From Leptobrachium leishanense (lineage: Eukaryota > Chordata > Amphibia > Anura > Megophryidae): 64,000 nucleotides of DNA. The number at the start of each line of letters is the position of its first letter. Position 1 is the first letter of the stretch. Below, one piece after another: positions 21,618 through 32,823 of the stretch. Location of the stretch: the NCBI GenBank assembly GCA_009667805.1, contig CM019066.1:117356190-117420189 (forward strand), in the 5' to 3' direction. The position numbers and the translations under genes were made by a program. The notes under the pieces are model-generated. The model did no database searches, was not told where the DNA came from, and worked only from the letters and a program-made list of their open reading frames with translations.

Positions 21618-22043
21618 GGCTAGGGTCAGACGAACGCATTTTTCGCGTCGTCCGGGAAAAAGTGCGTTCGAACGAATGGACGTATTTTTTCACGGAATAC
21701 GCGATAGCGGTCATACGATGCCCATTTTCTTCCATGATTTTGTACGTATCATTAATAAAACCCTTTTTGCATCCTGACGTTATGTTGGCCGGACATTAGC
21801 AGCGTCTGACGTCTCCTAATCACGCACAAATGCCGCTAGCGGACGCAGCGCACTCTGTACGTCAGTATTAGCAGTATCACGTTCTCGAAAAAATGCGTTC
21901 GTTTTCCACTTGCGTTGCCCGGCCGAACTTTCGTGCGGCCGTACTTCGTATATTGCCCGTCATTGGCCGTCATTTGCTGCTACTACGCCTGTGATAAAGT
22001 GCGGCTGCACGCGCGTTCGCACTGCATTCTTCTGACCCCAGCC
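21618..22043. mobile_element. PIF/Harbinger-type MITE (GGCTAGGGTCAGAC ends), copy 3
   Basis: 426 bp, left GGCTAGGGTCAGACGAACGC, right TTCTGACCCCAGCC, with TAA on both flanks. Same orientation and almost the same sequence as copy 2 at 4553, including ATTTTGTACG and GTTATGTTGGCCGGACATTA. Confidence 0.85.
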
Positions 22044-22046
22044 TAA

Positions 22047-22663
22047 AACTTACTTTGTCTCTGCCATGTGCAGCCATATATAAAAAAATATATATATAAT
22101 ATTCAAAATCTATATCTAATAAAATTTCTAAACCACTCAGATTTTATCTAGAATCCTCACATATCTCTTATTATATTTCTTATGATTTTACCTATTTGAC
22201 GTAAGACGTTTCAAATTATTTTTAATATTTATTTGAAAATACAAATAAACTGAGGGGTGAAAAAAACATAGAAAACACCATGAAAAGGGAGGAGGGTTGG
22301 GTGGTGGCCCTCCCTGAAATTAGTTTTTGCAGGCTGGAATGTCTGGTGAACACATTGCGGTTTGATGATTCTGTAATGTTATTTGTGTATAGTAAGGTAA
22401 TGTGAGCACAGTTGGTGTAAGAGTATGGTAGAATGGGGACAAAGGGAAAAGCCCTGTGACAGGGCGAAGGTCTTTTTGGTTACAAAATGCTGTAATTCCC
22501 AAACTAGTTTAATTTTTATTATTTTGAAAATGTTAAAATAGACTAGAAAGGTTAACATTTGAAAACACACTTTGATGTTGGTGAAGTGTGAGCGAATTTG
22601 AGTGGCAGCAAGTCTGAATAAGAGTGTGAGTGCGAGTGAAAGCATATGTGAGTGAGACTATCA
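22047..22663. other. Intergenic, no gene seen
   Basis: AT-rich with a TATATA run at 22086-22100. Nothing recognisable. Confidence 0.5.
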
Positions 22664-22826
22664 GGGTTATTCAGAGAGAGGTGAAAATGGCTGGAGAAGT
22701 GAAAATTCTAGGTCAAAATAGAATGATAAATTCTCCAACTTATCTCAATTTCCAAATCAGATATTTTGACCTAGAATCCTCCATTCTCCAGTCATGCTCC
22801 TGCTTTTCACCTCTCTCTGAATAACC
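22664..22826. mobile_element. Palindromic MITE, GGGTTATTCAGAGAG family, copy 4
   Basis: AGGGTTATTCAGAGAGAGGTG on the left and CACCTCTCTCTGAATAACC on the right, with the inner words TTCTAGGTCAAAATAG and TATTTTGACCTAGAAT facing each other: the most complete and compact copy of this family in the window (163 bp). Confidence 0.8.
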
Positions 22827-23419
22827 TTCTGAGTAAACAAATACTTAAGCAGTAGTGATGACAGTTAATTGGTCTCAGTGCTCATTGTGTCCATTTGAAC
22901 TGGGCTGTCAGAGGTTTGTTACCCTCAAGTCAATAGCAATTTTGGAAATTCGAGGAGCCCCCTACAGAAAATCTGTCAGATCAGTTAGAAAAGATATAGC
23001 ACATCAGGGCAGCAGCACACTCCACTTCAATATATCTTTAACATTTTAAAAACATCTGACCTAGGTATAAAGAATGTAGATTTAGTTGTAAAATATAATC
23101 ATACATTGCATAAGCTTGCTGCAATGTCATTGAACCCAATTTTGGCAGGGCCTAACCTTCACAACCTAATGACTACTCTTATAATATAAACCCACTTCCA
23201 TGGGACATATATATTCCTGAAGCTCTCTGGAATTCAAGATTTAAATAGATCCTGCAACAAAGCACCAATCACTGGGAGTCATGAAAACCAGGGATGGTGT
23301 GGAGGCAATGTGATATGTATTATTTTTATGGACTATAAATGATATGCTTGGGTAGTTGGTCTATGGAGCTATAAATAGAGTTTAAAGTTAACGTAACTAA
23401 GCCACTGCCTAAAACACAT
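22827..23419. other. Intergenic, no gene seen
   Basis: AT-rich, no recognised repeat or frame with a domain. Confidence 0.5.
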
Positions 23420-24130
23420 TGGGCTCTATTACATTCCAAACGCTAACATTAGCGCTCACCTGTGTGAACGTTAACGTTAGCATTGGTGGCCCTAGAGCAG
23501 GCACACCATATTAGGATCCAAACGCTAATAGGTTAAAAACCTGTTAGCAATTCGGAGCTTGCGTTCCCTTGCGCGGGCTTACTGTACTTTGCGCTCCCTA
23601 TGCTTAACACGGGGAGTGCAAAGTGTTAATTATCATTAGGATTACAAAGTCCTAACGCGAATGACCGTCCGGCTGCGGTTAACTCGAAAGTTAACGACAG
23701 CCAGGACCTGGTGCTAAATGATTCCGCTTCTGCAGAATCCATCAGCACCAGCAGAACACCCCCCCCAAAAAAACTCACAAACTCACCTCCTATACCGCGG
23801 CAGGAACGGCAGCTCCAACAGCCTCTTCTGGCCGCCAAGAGCAGGGAGAGACTGGGGGAAAAAACGTCCCCCAGACCTGCTGGATCTCGCGAGTCGAGAT
23901 CTGGCAGGTTATGTGACCGGCAGTGTCTGACTCAATGGAGTCCTATGGACTCCATGGAGGGGATGCGCGCGGCGGCACTTAGCGCTGCCGCGCGCATCCC
24001 GGGTTTTAGCGCCGGATTACGATGCAGGCAGCTTTTTTAGCGCCTGCATTGTAATATCTCGCTAAAATCGCAGGCGCTAGTTTTTCTCCTTTGCATCCCC
24101 GTTTTAGCACGACGTAGGTAATATAGCCCA
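23420..24130. mobile_element. Non-autonomous DNA element, TGGGCTNTATTAC ends, copy 1
   Basis: Ends are TGGGCTCTATTAC and GTAATATAGCCCA, with ATT present on both flanks. The inside is strikingly GC-rich for this region and rich in GCGCTAA/TTAGCGC words. Homologous to 27104-27637 over several hundred bases. The superfamily is not certain; a 3-bp flank would be compatible with PIF/Harbinger. Confidence 0.65.
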
Positions 24131-25335
24131 TTATATAGAAGATGTTCAGAATACATTTGGAGTTTAATCTATTTGCTATACAATTTCAATACTGAAGTCC
24201 TTTTTCCAAATATTTTAAGTGGAACTGCAGAATTCAGTGCGCATTTTACTAGATTTCATTTGTATTGGCAAGAAAGTGTCTCTAATATAAGGTCCAGGAT
24301 TTTGCCTGTTTTCAATCTCCGTTTGCTGAAATATGACAGATTTGAAATTGCTTGTTTGATACATTACACTTGGGGCTAAAAATCATGATGCATTGTCAGA
24401 CAATTATTCATTCAAACAAAGCATATCAAGGATAAATCGTGTGCTGTTCAGCACTGAGGAATGTATCCAATGTCTATTCACATTGTGTGGTTAAATGATT
24501 ACCTATATAAATCCTGCATTATTCAGTATCATGTATGTAACAGTTTCTAAATTCTCTGCAAAGTAATTCTCTGCAGTTTACTTTTTTTTTAAACTGTTGG
24601 GCTCATTGTCAATTCAGCTCAACATATACAAGAGTATACTGGTTAAATACTCTTAACATAAACCAAAGTTAAAGTCGAATGTGCAAGCTTTTGATGATTG
24701 TGCAAATTCTAAGTGTGTAGAGTCATATGAGACATGTTAAAGTGTCATTAGTGAACACGAACATGTGTTAAATTCTATCATCATGGCTGAATCACTCGAT
24801 ATCCTCAATGCTCCAAATATTGCTGAAAAGATGGATACAATTGAGAAAAACAGAAGAGTAAGGGGGCACGTAGCAGTGTGCCATTAATTACAAACTAACC
24901 TTTGTTGTTTGAAGCAAATGTGGAAGTGAGATGAATTCCATCAATTTTGACCCAGAACCAAGAGTTGACAGTTATTGTTGCAGTTAATGGTAAAGCCGAG
25001 AGGTTTTCTGAAGCAAAATAAAAAAAGAAAAAAATTGATCTATATATAAATCTGTCAGGTGTAGAGCATGGCATTATATATAGTAAGCATGCCTTTTATA
25101 CAGCTAAAGAACAACAGTTAATTTACAGGAATTATTTGAAGAATATTTGTAAAACTAGGGTAATTCTATGGCTGTAGAATACTATCAGAATGTCTGTGCA
25201 TGAGGTCTGAATGTTTCTTAATCCCTTCACTACCCCGGTCGGGTTAACTCAATCTTCAAAAGCCCTTCAGGTTTCCAATTGTGAGTAATCTTGATCTAGT
25301 CTTATTCTGGAGGAATGCAAACATATTTCATTTAT
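24131..25335. other. Intergenic, no gene seen
   Basis: AT-rich; CCCTTCACTACCCCGGTCGGG near 25222 is another TTAA-element-like terminal word without a partner. Confidence 0.45.
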
Positions 25336-25680
25336 TTAGAAGAAGACTTTTTAGTGGTGAAATCAGCGCTTCCTTCAATATCGCGATATCTTCGCAAAAC
25401 ACGTTTGGGTGTTTCTTTTGCCTGTTTATTTATTTTAATAAAGCAGCTTATTTTTAACCTAACGTATCCTGGTTCATTCCAGAAAATAGAGAGATATTGG
25501 TGGCTGCATGGGAGATCCGGTGCCCCCTACAATATCACTGGTTGCAGAGTATATCTGGTGTCTGATCCTAGACACCAAAAAATGTATGCATGAGCATACC
25601 ACGAAAAGAACATTAAAAAGGATAGAGGGAACCTCTATTGAAGACCGCTGATTTTACCACTAAAAGTCTTCTTCTACATA
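25336..25680. mobile_element. Penelope-type tail remnant with inverted arms
   Basis: AGAAGAAGACTTTTTAGTGG near 25340 faces CCACTAAAAGTCTTCTTCTA near 25660, arms of a degraded inverted repeat. The left part has GCGATATCTTCGC followed by AAAACACGTTTGGG and, 45 bp on, AATAAAG. This layout matches the hammerhead tails at 37-38, 48 and 56 kb, but the CUGANGA part of the core is gone. A CpG decay of CGAAAC to CAAAAC is the simplest reading. Confidence 0.5.
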
Positions 25681-27103
25681 CATCCTGTCGGTGGGTTTGG
25701 ATATACCACCAGTGGAGGAAAACAGCTGCTGATTCAACATAGAAGGAATACTCCATTTCTGCATGATTACCAGCAAACTATCCAAAACTTATTTAACTAT
25801 TTCACGCATACACACTTATTTCTTTCAATTTTGGGTTTTTCAAAAAACAAAAACAACGCTAGGTGGCGCCAGAGATACAGTTTTTTGTTTTAAATTTCAT
25901 TTATTACAACCAAACTTCTTTTCCATAATAGATCCAGGTAGGGTCCCTAAAGTTCCACTAGAATAGACATGACAGACAGTGCACTGGAGCCCTTTAAAGT
26001 GCTGGGACTCTGAAGGAGACTCACAGCAGTCCCAGCTGTATTAGTAGTAGTAGTTACATTACTGCCATTTGGATATCAAATAATGCATATAGTCTGTAAA
26101 TGCAATGAAAAGCATTTACAATGCATTTAGACTGTATATGTAGGTGTGTGTAGGAGTGTTGATGTGTGTGTGTTTGTGTGTGGTGATTGGGTTAAGGGAT
26201 GATGTAAAGTAGTTTGCCATAAAACCATTGGTTCCTGACAGTGGGTTTATGGAAAACCCCTGGAAGTGAATGGGTTAAATGTATAGCCATCTTCTAGTTT
26301 AATTCGATAGTTAACTGTTCCAAAGATATTTCTAGTTTGCTAATTTCACGAGTGATCATGGTTTCTTCCGATACTAGGACTGATGCTACGACATAACACT
26401 CCCATTCTGTGCATTGAATAAACATCCCTTAAACTAAATGTTAAGGCAGACAATATACATTTGTTAGTCACATACATCTTTTATAGCTTTTATTGCAAAA
26501 TCTATATCTCTGCCATTCCTATTGATAGCATAGTTAGGGTGTTCTGCAAAGCCTTTTTTATTAATTATATTACAAGCTTGTCACAGACACTGATTTAGAA
26601 TCTGACCTAGTTCACACCAGAAGTGACATTCCTATATATTTCACATGTTTTCACACATTTTACGATGGTAAGAATATTATTATAACTGCCATTAGTGTGC
26701 ATACATTCATTCTAAATAAGAACATTATTGTTAATTATATGTCAATTATTATCAAACCCAATCAATTTGGACAAGTGTGAAATTTTTACAAATTTAGAAT
26801 TCTTGAAAGGTAATATTGACAGTTATTTTTTTCTTCACATTGCCTTGTAAACCATATATGGATTTTTCCATCCATCCATTTATATATGTGAGAAAGTACA
26901 CATAGCAATGCTTTACATTTGTATGAAAAATTTCTCCTGTAATAGCTATACTATTTTTAATGTTGGATAATTTGGTTAAGTAAAACTATTTAAAAGTTGA
27001 ATGTAAAAAAAGAAGCTAGGGTTAGAAATGAGGGTTTTCTAATTATAGAATTTCTAACCCTAGTGTCTAACCCTAATTTTCGGTGGTTCATTAAACAGAT
27101 TTA
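25681..27103. other. Intergenic, no gene seen
   Basis: AT-rich. A short (TG)n-like stretch near 26135-26180. 27013-27070 has a small inverted repeat of CTAGGGTTAGAAAT and ATTTCTAACCCTAG. Confidence 0.5.
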
Positions 27104-27637
27104 GGGCTAAATTACATTCTTAACGCAAACGCTAACACTCACTTGCGTGAGCATTAAAGTTTGCTGTGGTGTTTACCGCATATTACAATCCAAACGCAAA
27201 CAGGTTAAGAAACCCGTTTGCGTTGGTACCTTGCGCTTTTCAGCGCGAGGTTACTGTACTTTGCGCTCCCTATACTTAACATGGGAGCGCAAAGTGTTAA
27301 ACAAGCGCTGGATTACAAAATCCCAGCTCTGATTAACCTCTGACTGTGGTTATTGGAAAGGTAACCAGAGTCAGGACTTGGTGTTAACGGATTCCGCTTC
27401 TTCAGAATCCATTAACACCAGCCAAAAAAAAGGAATCCTATACTCAACCTCTGTCCCACGGTGAGGACCGCGGCTCCAACCACCTCCTCCGTCCGGCGGG
27501 AGCAGGGAAAGACTGGGGGGGGGGGGAAGTCCCCCCAGTCTCTCCCCATGTATCACTACGCCGACCGGCCGGATCTCGCGAGGTGAGATCTGGCTGGTCA
27601 TGTGACCGGCAGGGGGGAACTCAATGGGGTCCTAGGT
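27104..27637. mobile_element. Non-autonomous DNA element, GGGCTAAATTAC end, copy 2 (3'-truncated)
   Basis: Left end GGGCTAAATTACATTC, then the same GC-rich body as copy 1 (GATTCCGCTTCTTCAGAATCC, TCTCGCGAGGTGAGATCTGG). Homology stops near 27637 where a different element begins, so the right end is lost. Confidence 0.65.
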
Positions 27638-27967
27638 TTCAATGTAAAAAAAATCCTCGTGTTAATTTGTTTCGAAACATTTCATCCCATATTTTTTTTT
27701 TTTTTCGTTTTAGGTCATTCTCGTCACATTTTCTTTTTCATTTCAGATCATTTCGTTCAGTATTTTTTTTTTTTCGATAATTTTCAGATCATTTTTCATT
27801 CTGATATTTTGTTTCGTTTTTTTCGTTGTGCTACCGCGATTCGTATTTTCGGCCGATTCGGTAATTTGGACGGCAGATTTTTCTAATTTTGGAAAGGCTT
27901 CCGAAATATGAAAATGGTGATGTTCGTCTGAATTTGGATTCGGAACAAAATGAAATGCACAAGTCTA
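27638..27967. mobile_element. hAT-like terminal fragment ending TGCACAAGTCTA
   Basis: A T-rich stretch full of TTTCGTTT/TTCGGNNGATTCGG words ending in AAATGCACAAGTCTA. Its complement starts TAGACTTGTGCA, one base from the end of the hAT at 54862 (TAGACATGTGCA) and close to TAGGGATGTGCA at 30134. The other end is not present. Confidence 0.6.
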
Positions 27968-30133
27968 GTAGCCAGATCTGTTGCTGTACAGGCCAGTGGA
28001 GCGATCAGAAGATAATGTAGACTGACAGTGCTGTCTTTGTGGCTCATTACTGCTGATTGTTCGACAGTCTTTTATCTGTCTACATTCAACCACTTTCACT
28101 CACTTGCTCAGGCCAAATAATGGTTCCAGCCCAGTCTCATTAGTTGCCAATGGAAGCAGGACCAGATTCATTTAGGGACTTATGGAAACATGACTACTGG
28201 ACAATGTGCTGAAATACGTTCAGTGTAAGGAAAGCCATTTTTGCCTCCAACTTGTACATTGATACATTTAAGTAAAAGCTGTTGGCTACAAAGTGGTGAT
28301 AAGGATGGACAGATGCATAATGGGATTTTAAAACTAGAATATTAATCTCTTGCCGCCAGGGCAGCGCAGGGAGGAAGGCGGGCCTGAATGTAGCAGGGTG
28401 GCATAGCATGCCTCACATCTCTCCAGAAACTCCTACAGCTTGTCTTCCGTCCCTTTGGCCGATCACCTTCAATAGCTGCAGCAGAACTGCATAGGATGCC
28501 TCACAGCATTAAGGGGTTAATATTACATTTATTACTGCCAACAGTAATAAAATATAGTAAGTGACAACATATGGCATTTACAAATTAAATATGGACAAAG
28601 GGGATGGGGTAGAGTCAAAACTATTTAGCCTCCACATCCATTAAAGGGAGACATTGTATCAACCCAACTCTGTTAACTTATTAAAAAGGATATAGAGTAT
28701 GTCCCTGTTTATAAAACTATTTAGTTTTTGTTAAAATAACTTGCAAATATGTTATTATAACCTGATCCAAGATTCATTGTATAGGTGAGCAATCCATCTC
28801 ATATATATGAATAAGGTTAGTGTTCTTATTTTTAATGTGTAGTAGGTATGTGTATGGAAGTAGCATGTGTATGGAAGTAGCATGTGTATGAAAGTATCAC
28901 ATATTATATATGTGAGATTATATATTTTTTATATTCTCCATGGGTTTATAAACATATGTAAATGCTTATGGGCAGTGTGGGGAAAAGTTATGCCCTGCAG
29001 AAAGTAGAATCTATACACAATGAAAAGGAAATTGATTAAAGACTCAAGGCAGGACACCAAAAGAACTGTCTGTATTGGGTCATTGATTAGGTAATTGTAA
29101 TGCCTACATTTTGCATGACAGCATCATTCCTGTTCTCTGACTTTAGTCTGGAAAAACAAGGCAGATATGGCAACCAGATTAATTGTGCAGTGTGGTGAAT
29201 TTGAGAAGAAAGTGTGAAATGGATAGTAGAAAGAACTAGTTTATAGGAATATGGTGATACTTATAGATCGATGCAAGAGACAGATTGCTATCAAGGTTTA
29301 CTGGTATGGCAACCTTGGAGAATGGCGATGCATAGAGAGAAAGAAAATGGAAAATAGGGGGCAGCCTCCAAACGAAACACACAACGGGTGTAACCCAAAA
29401 CAATTATTTATTAATTGTTAGAGGTTGCAAAGGCCAAATCTCCTTCTGAGAGAGTGGATGTGGGTCTATAAAATGTAACTTTTAATGGAAAAGTCCTATA
29501 AAAATGGTGTATGGACCCATCGTTTACCATAAAACCTAAAGAAAAACTCAAGGCGTAGGGAATGGATACCAAGGAACCACAAAGCAAACAAACAGGCGTA
29601 TGGTTTATGTAGGGTGACAACTGACTCCAATAAGTTCCCAGATAGAGGAAGCCAGGTCCTGTTGGAAAACCGCATCTCAGCATTTGTTTTGCTCCGACTT
29701 TGCATTTAAACCCCCACCACGACTCGTTTCATTTATTCAGTTTTCTGACTATATTAATTGACATTTATTGATTTCTACCGAAACATTTCTTGTGGTCGGG
29801 TGTTACCCTAGGCACGCAATACTGTTAATATATTAGGGTGGATCAGTCTGGCGGTTTTCCAGTGGAATTAAGATACATGTATTTATTTATTTTGCATTTC
29901 TTTGATAGCAAAGGAACAGGACTTCATTCACTCTCCTATCTTAATATGTGCTTGAAAATCAAGCATATTTCAGCTTGGCATGCTCTGTTGAGAGTTTACC
30001 CAGCACTTAATGAAATGCACAGATAAATGACGTTGATAATGGTTAGGTGTCTGATTCTGTGAAGGGTTTTGTTACTTTGTGTTTATATAAGTATTTGAAA
30101 ATGTATGCCATTATATTTAAAGAAGGATTTTAA
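27968..30133. other. Intergenic, no gene seen
   Basis: AT-rich. 28850-28905 has three copies of an 18-bp unit (GTGTATGGAAGTAGCAT). 29340-29705 is a more complex, repeat-like stretch with no domain-bearing frame. No other structure recognised. Confidence 0.45.
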
Positions 30134-31343
30134 TAGGGATGTGCACCGATTTTTTTTTCGGTTCGATTCGATTCGATTTTTCGAATTTTTAAACTTTTCG
30201 ATTCGGCTCGTTTCGACCGCTTTCTGTTTCGATTCGGTTCAGTTCGATTAGTTTTTCGGGTACATTTATTTTTCGGAATATCGACCATTTTTCGTATTTT
30301 TGTGTCACTATACTCGGTTTTTGTATCGACTTTTCGTGAGTTCGGGAAATTTTCGTTTTTCGGAATTGTACATGGTTTTCGGCATATCGCCCATTTTTCG
30401 TATTTCGTGTCACATTGCTCGTTTTTTTGTATCAACTTTTCGTGATTTCGATAATTTTCGTTTTTTCGGAACGTCTGTTCTCGTTTCAAAGCTGTCTAAC
30501 TCTATTCGTTTTGATGTAAACTACTATGGTTTACATTTTTAATACTACTTTATATAATTTTTTATAATAAATTTTTGGTTTGTTTTTCGGATCCGATAAT
30601 TCATTCTGTCGATACGATAATTCTGGCGATTCTATCGTGTTTTTTTAATTAACCCTTTCGCTGCTGAGGCTTTTCCCGCCCCTGTGCTGAGCTCATTTTT
30701 ACCGGTTTTGCTCATCATGTTTAAACGTGTTTTGAAGCCTTATTTTAATATATGACCCAGACATATTATATATCGTTCTTTCCGTCAGACTCGGCAGATT
30801 CATAATATGTCATTATTATATGTATACGTCATGACCTGTCTGTATATTATAACAAAAAATGCAATAAAATATGAATTTTCAATAATTTACAACGTGTAAA
30901 GTGTTTTTTTTTCACATTTTAAAGCGCGAGCAATTGCGGTTATATTTTGTATGGGGTGCGCTTGTTAAACAAATTAGAGATGGGGTCTCGTTACATTTTT
31001 TTTGGGGAAAATTACACAATTTTTAACAAACACACCGCATACAAAAATCGTTAGTGCAGCATCATTGTTCACATTATAATTGAAATGGGAACAATATTGC
31101 TGCATTAACAAACCAAAAAAAAGAAAAAAAAATTGTTTATTTTTTTTTATAATTTTTTTTAAATATTTTTTTATTTTTAATTTTTTTACAAACGTTTTTC
31201 ACATTCGTGTTTGGTATCGTTGGAACGGCCATGCTCTGGCCGATCCTACAATACCAAACTTTAACCCCTAGCTGCCACGGATCGGGAGATAGGGGGTTCA
31301 TTGGAACCCCCTATCTCCACCATTGGTGGCAGCTAGGGGTTAA
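30134..31343. mobile_element. Composite repeat copy 1: hAT-like end plus TTAA element
   Basis: Starts TAGGGATGTGCACCGA with long runs of TTCGATTCGG and TTTTCG words, up to about 30648. There TTAA is followed by CCCTTTCGCTGCTGAGGC, a piggyBac-like terminus, and the block ends with GGTGGCAGCTAGGGG plus TTAA at 31340-31343 (TTAA element 30653-31339). The right end is itself a hairpin, 31261-31343, with 18-bp arms TTAACCCCTAGCTGCCAC and complement. The whole block is repeated at 32824-34195. Confidence 0.68.
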
Positions 31344-31426
31344 CTCCAGGACTTGGGTCATCGTGCTATGCACGATGACGCCAGTCCTCAGGGGGAGTTC
31401 CCGGAAGCTTGGCCGACATCCGACAT

Positions 31427-32378
31427 CCTCATGGATATGCCCCAGCTCCTCATGGATATTGCCCCAGCACCTCATGGATATGCCCCAGCTCCTCATGGAT
31501 ATGCCCCAGCTCCTCGTGGACATGCCCCAGCTCCTCGTGGACATGCCCCAGCTCCTCATGGATATTGCCCCAGCACATCTTGGATATGCCCCAGCTCCTC
31601 GTGGACATGCCCCAGCTCCTCGTGGACATGCCCCAGCTCCTCCTGGATATGCCCCAGCTCCTCGTGGACATGCCCCAGCTCCTCGTGGACATGCCCCAGC
31701 TCCTCCTGGATATTGCCCCAGCTCCTCGTGGATATGCCCCAGCTCCTCGTGGATATGCCCCAGCTTCCTCGTGGATATGCCCCAGCTCACATATGGATTT
31801 GCCCCAGCTCCTCATGGATATGCCCCAGCTCCTCGTGGATATGCCCCAGCTCCTCGTGGATATGCCCCAGCTCCTCGTGGACATGCCCCAGCTCCTCGTG
31901 GATATTGCCCCAGCTCCTCGTGGATATGCCCCAGCTCCTCGTGGACATGCCCCAGCTCCTCGTGGACATGCCCCAGCTCCTCCTGGATATTGCCCCAGCT
32001 CCTCATGGATATGCCCCAGCTCCTCGTGGATATGCCCCAGCTCCTCGTGGATATGCCCCAGCTCCTCGTGGATATGCCCCAGCTCACACATGGATTTGCC
32101 CCAGCTCCTCATGGATATGCCCCAGCTCCTCGTGGATATGCCCCAGCTCCTCGTGGACATGCCCCAGCTCCTCGTGGATATTGCCCCAGCACCTCATGGA
32201 TATGCCCCAGCTCCTCATGGATATTGCCCCAGCTCCTCATGGATATTGCCCCAGCTCCTCGTGGACATGCCCCAGCTCCTCGTGGATATGCCCCAGCTCC
32301 TCATGGATATGCCCCAGCTCCTCATGGATTTGCCCCAGCACATGGAATGCCCCAGCACCTCATGATAATGGCCCCAAC
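31427..32378. repeat. 21-bp minisatellite, roughly 43 units
   Basis: Tandem copies of GCCCCAGCTCCTCRTGGATAT with limited variation (CTCCTGGAT, CACATATGGATTT and 22-bp GGATATTGCCCC forms). Because 21 is a multiple of three and the unit lacks stops, all three plus-strand frames and most minus-strand frames stay open for hundreds of codons, giving Pro/Ala/His-rich or Trp/Ser/Pro-rich seven-residue repeats. The occasional 22-bp units shift the frame, so no single repeat protein is conserved. I regard it as noncoding. Confidence 0.93.
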
Positions 32379-32638
32379 TCACCTCCGCCACCTTTTTTGC
32401 CCCCTCAGAGCGTCCGGCGGCGCGCAGCTTGGGCGCTCGCCAGGAGGAGCCACGTGACCAGCCGCGATTGGCTGGTGACGTGTTTCCTCCAGGCGAGCGC
32501 CGAAGCTGCATGCTTCGGACGCTCGCAGGGAGTGAAAAACGCGGCGGAGGGTGAGACACCCGCCCTTAGGGTGACGGTGTCACCCTAAAGGCGAGTGTCA
32601 CCTGGTGCAGGCCGCACCCCCACGTAGCGACGCCACTG
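32379..32638 (-). mobile_element. hAT-like terminal fragment (CAGTGGCGTCGCTA end)
   Basis: GC-rich stretch that finishes with TAGCGACGCCACTG, the complement of CAGTGGCGTCGCTA, a hAT-like terminus. Just inside, GACACTCGCC-type words and a GGTGACGGTGTCACCC palindrome are seen. The 21-bp array abuts it and may have expanded inside the element. No left end or target duplication was found. Confidence 0.55.
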
Positions 32639-32823
32639 GTATATACATTTAACGGCCGCACGCCCACGGACTTACTCTATCCAAACAAAGTTCAGAATGA
32701 TGTGAAACATTGGGACTTTTTGGATAGATTTCGATTTTCGACTATCCAAAAGTTAAAAAAATAAAAATGGTCGAAATCTAATGCAAAAGTCCCGATGTTT
32801 CACATCGGGATGTCAGATATTAA

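Noticed and set aside
25375..25420. Hammerhead in the PLE-tail remnant
   Set aside because: A GCGA/TCGC stem and AAAAC are seen but the CUGANGA box is missing, so only the tail itself was annotated.
30130..30542. Open frames on both strands in the TTCGATTCGG-rich block
   Set aside because: Low-complexity Arg/Asn/Lys or Phe/Arg/Ser products of simple repeats; identical situation in the second copy with different breaks.
31427..32378. CRISPR-like array
   Set aside because: Units are directly contiguous with no unique spacers, and the setting is a vertebrate-type genome.
31207..32588. Long open frames (up to 416 codons) across the minisatellite
   Set aside because: They arise because a 21-bp stop-free unit keeps every frame open; 22-bp units shift the frame and no frame extends into a conserved flank.
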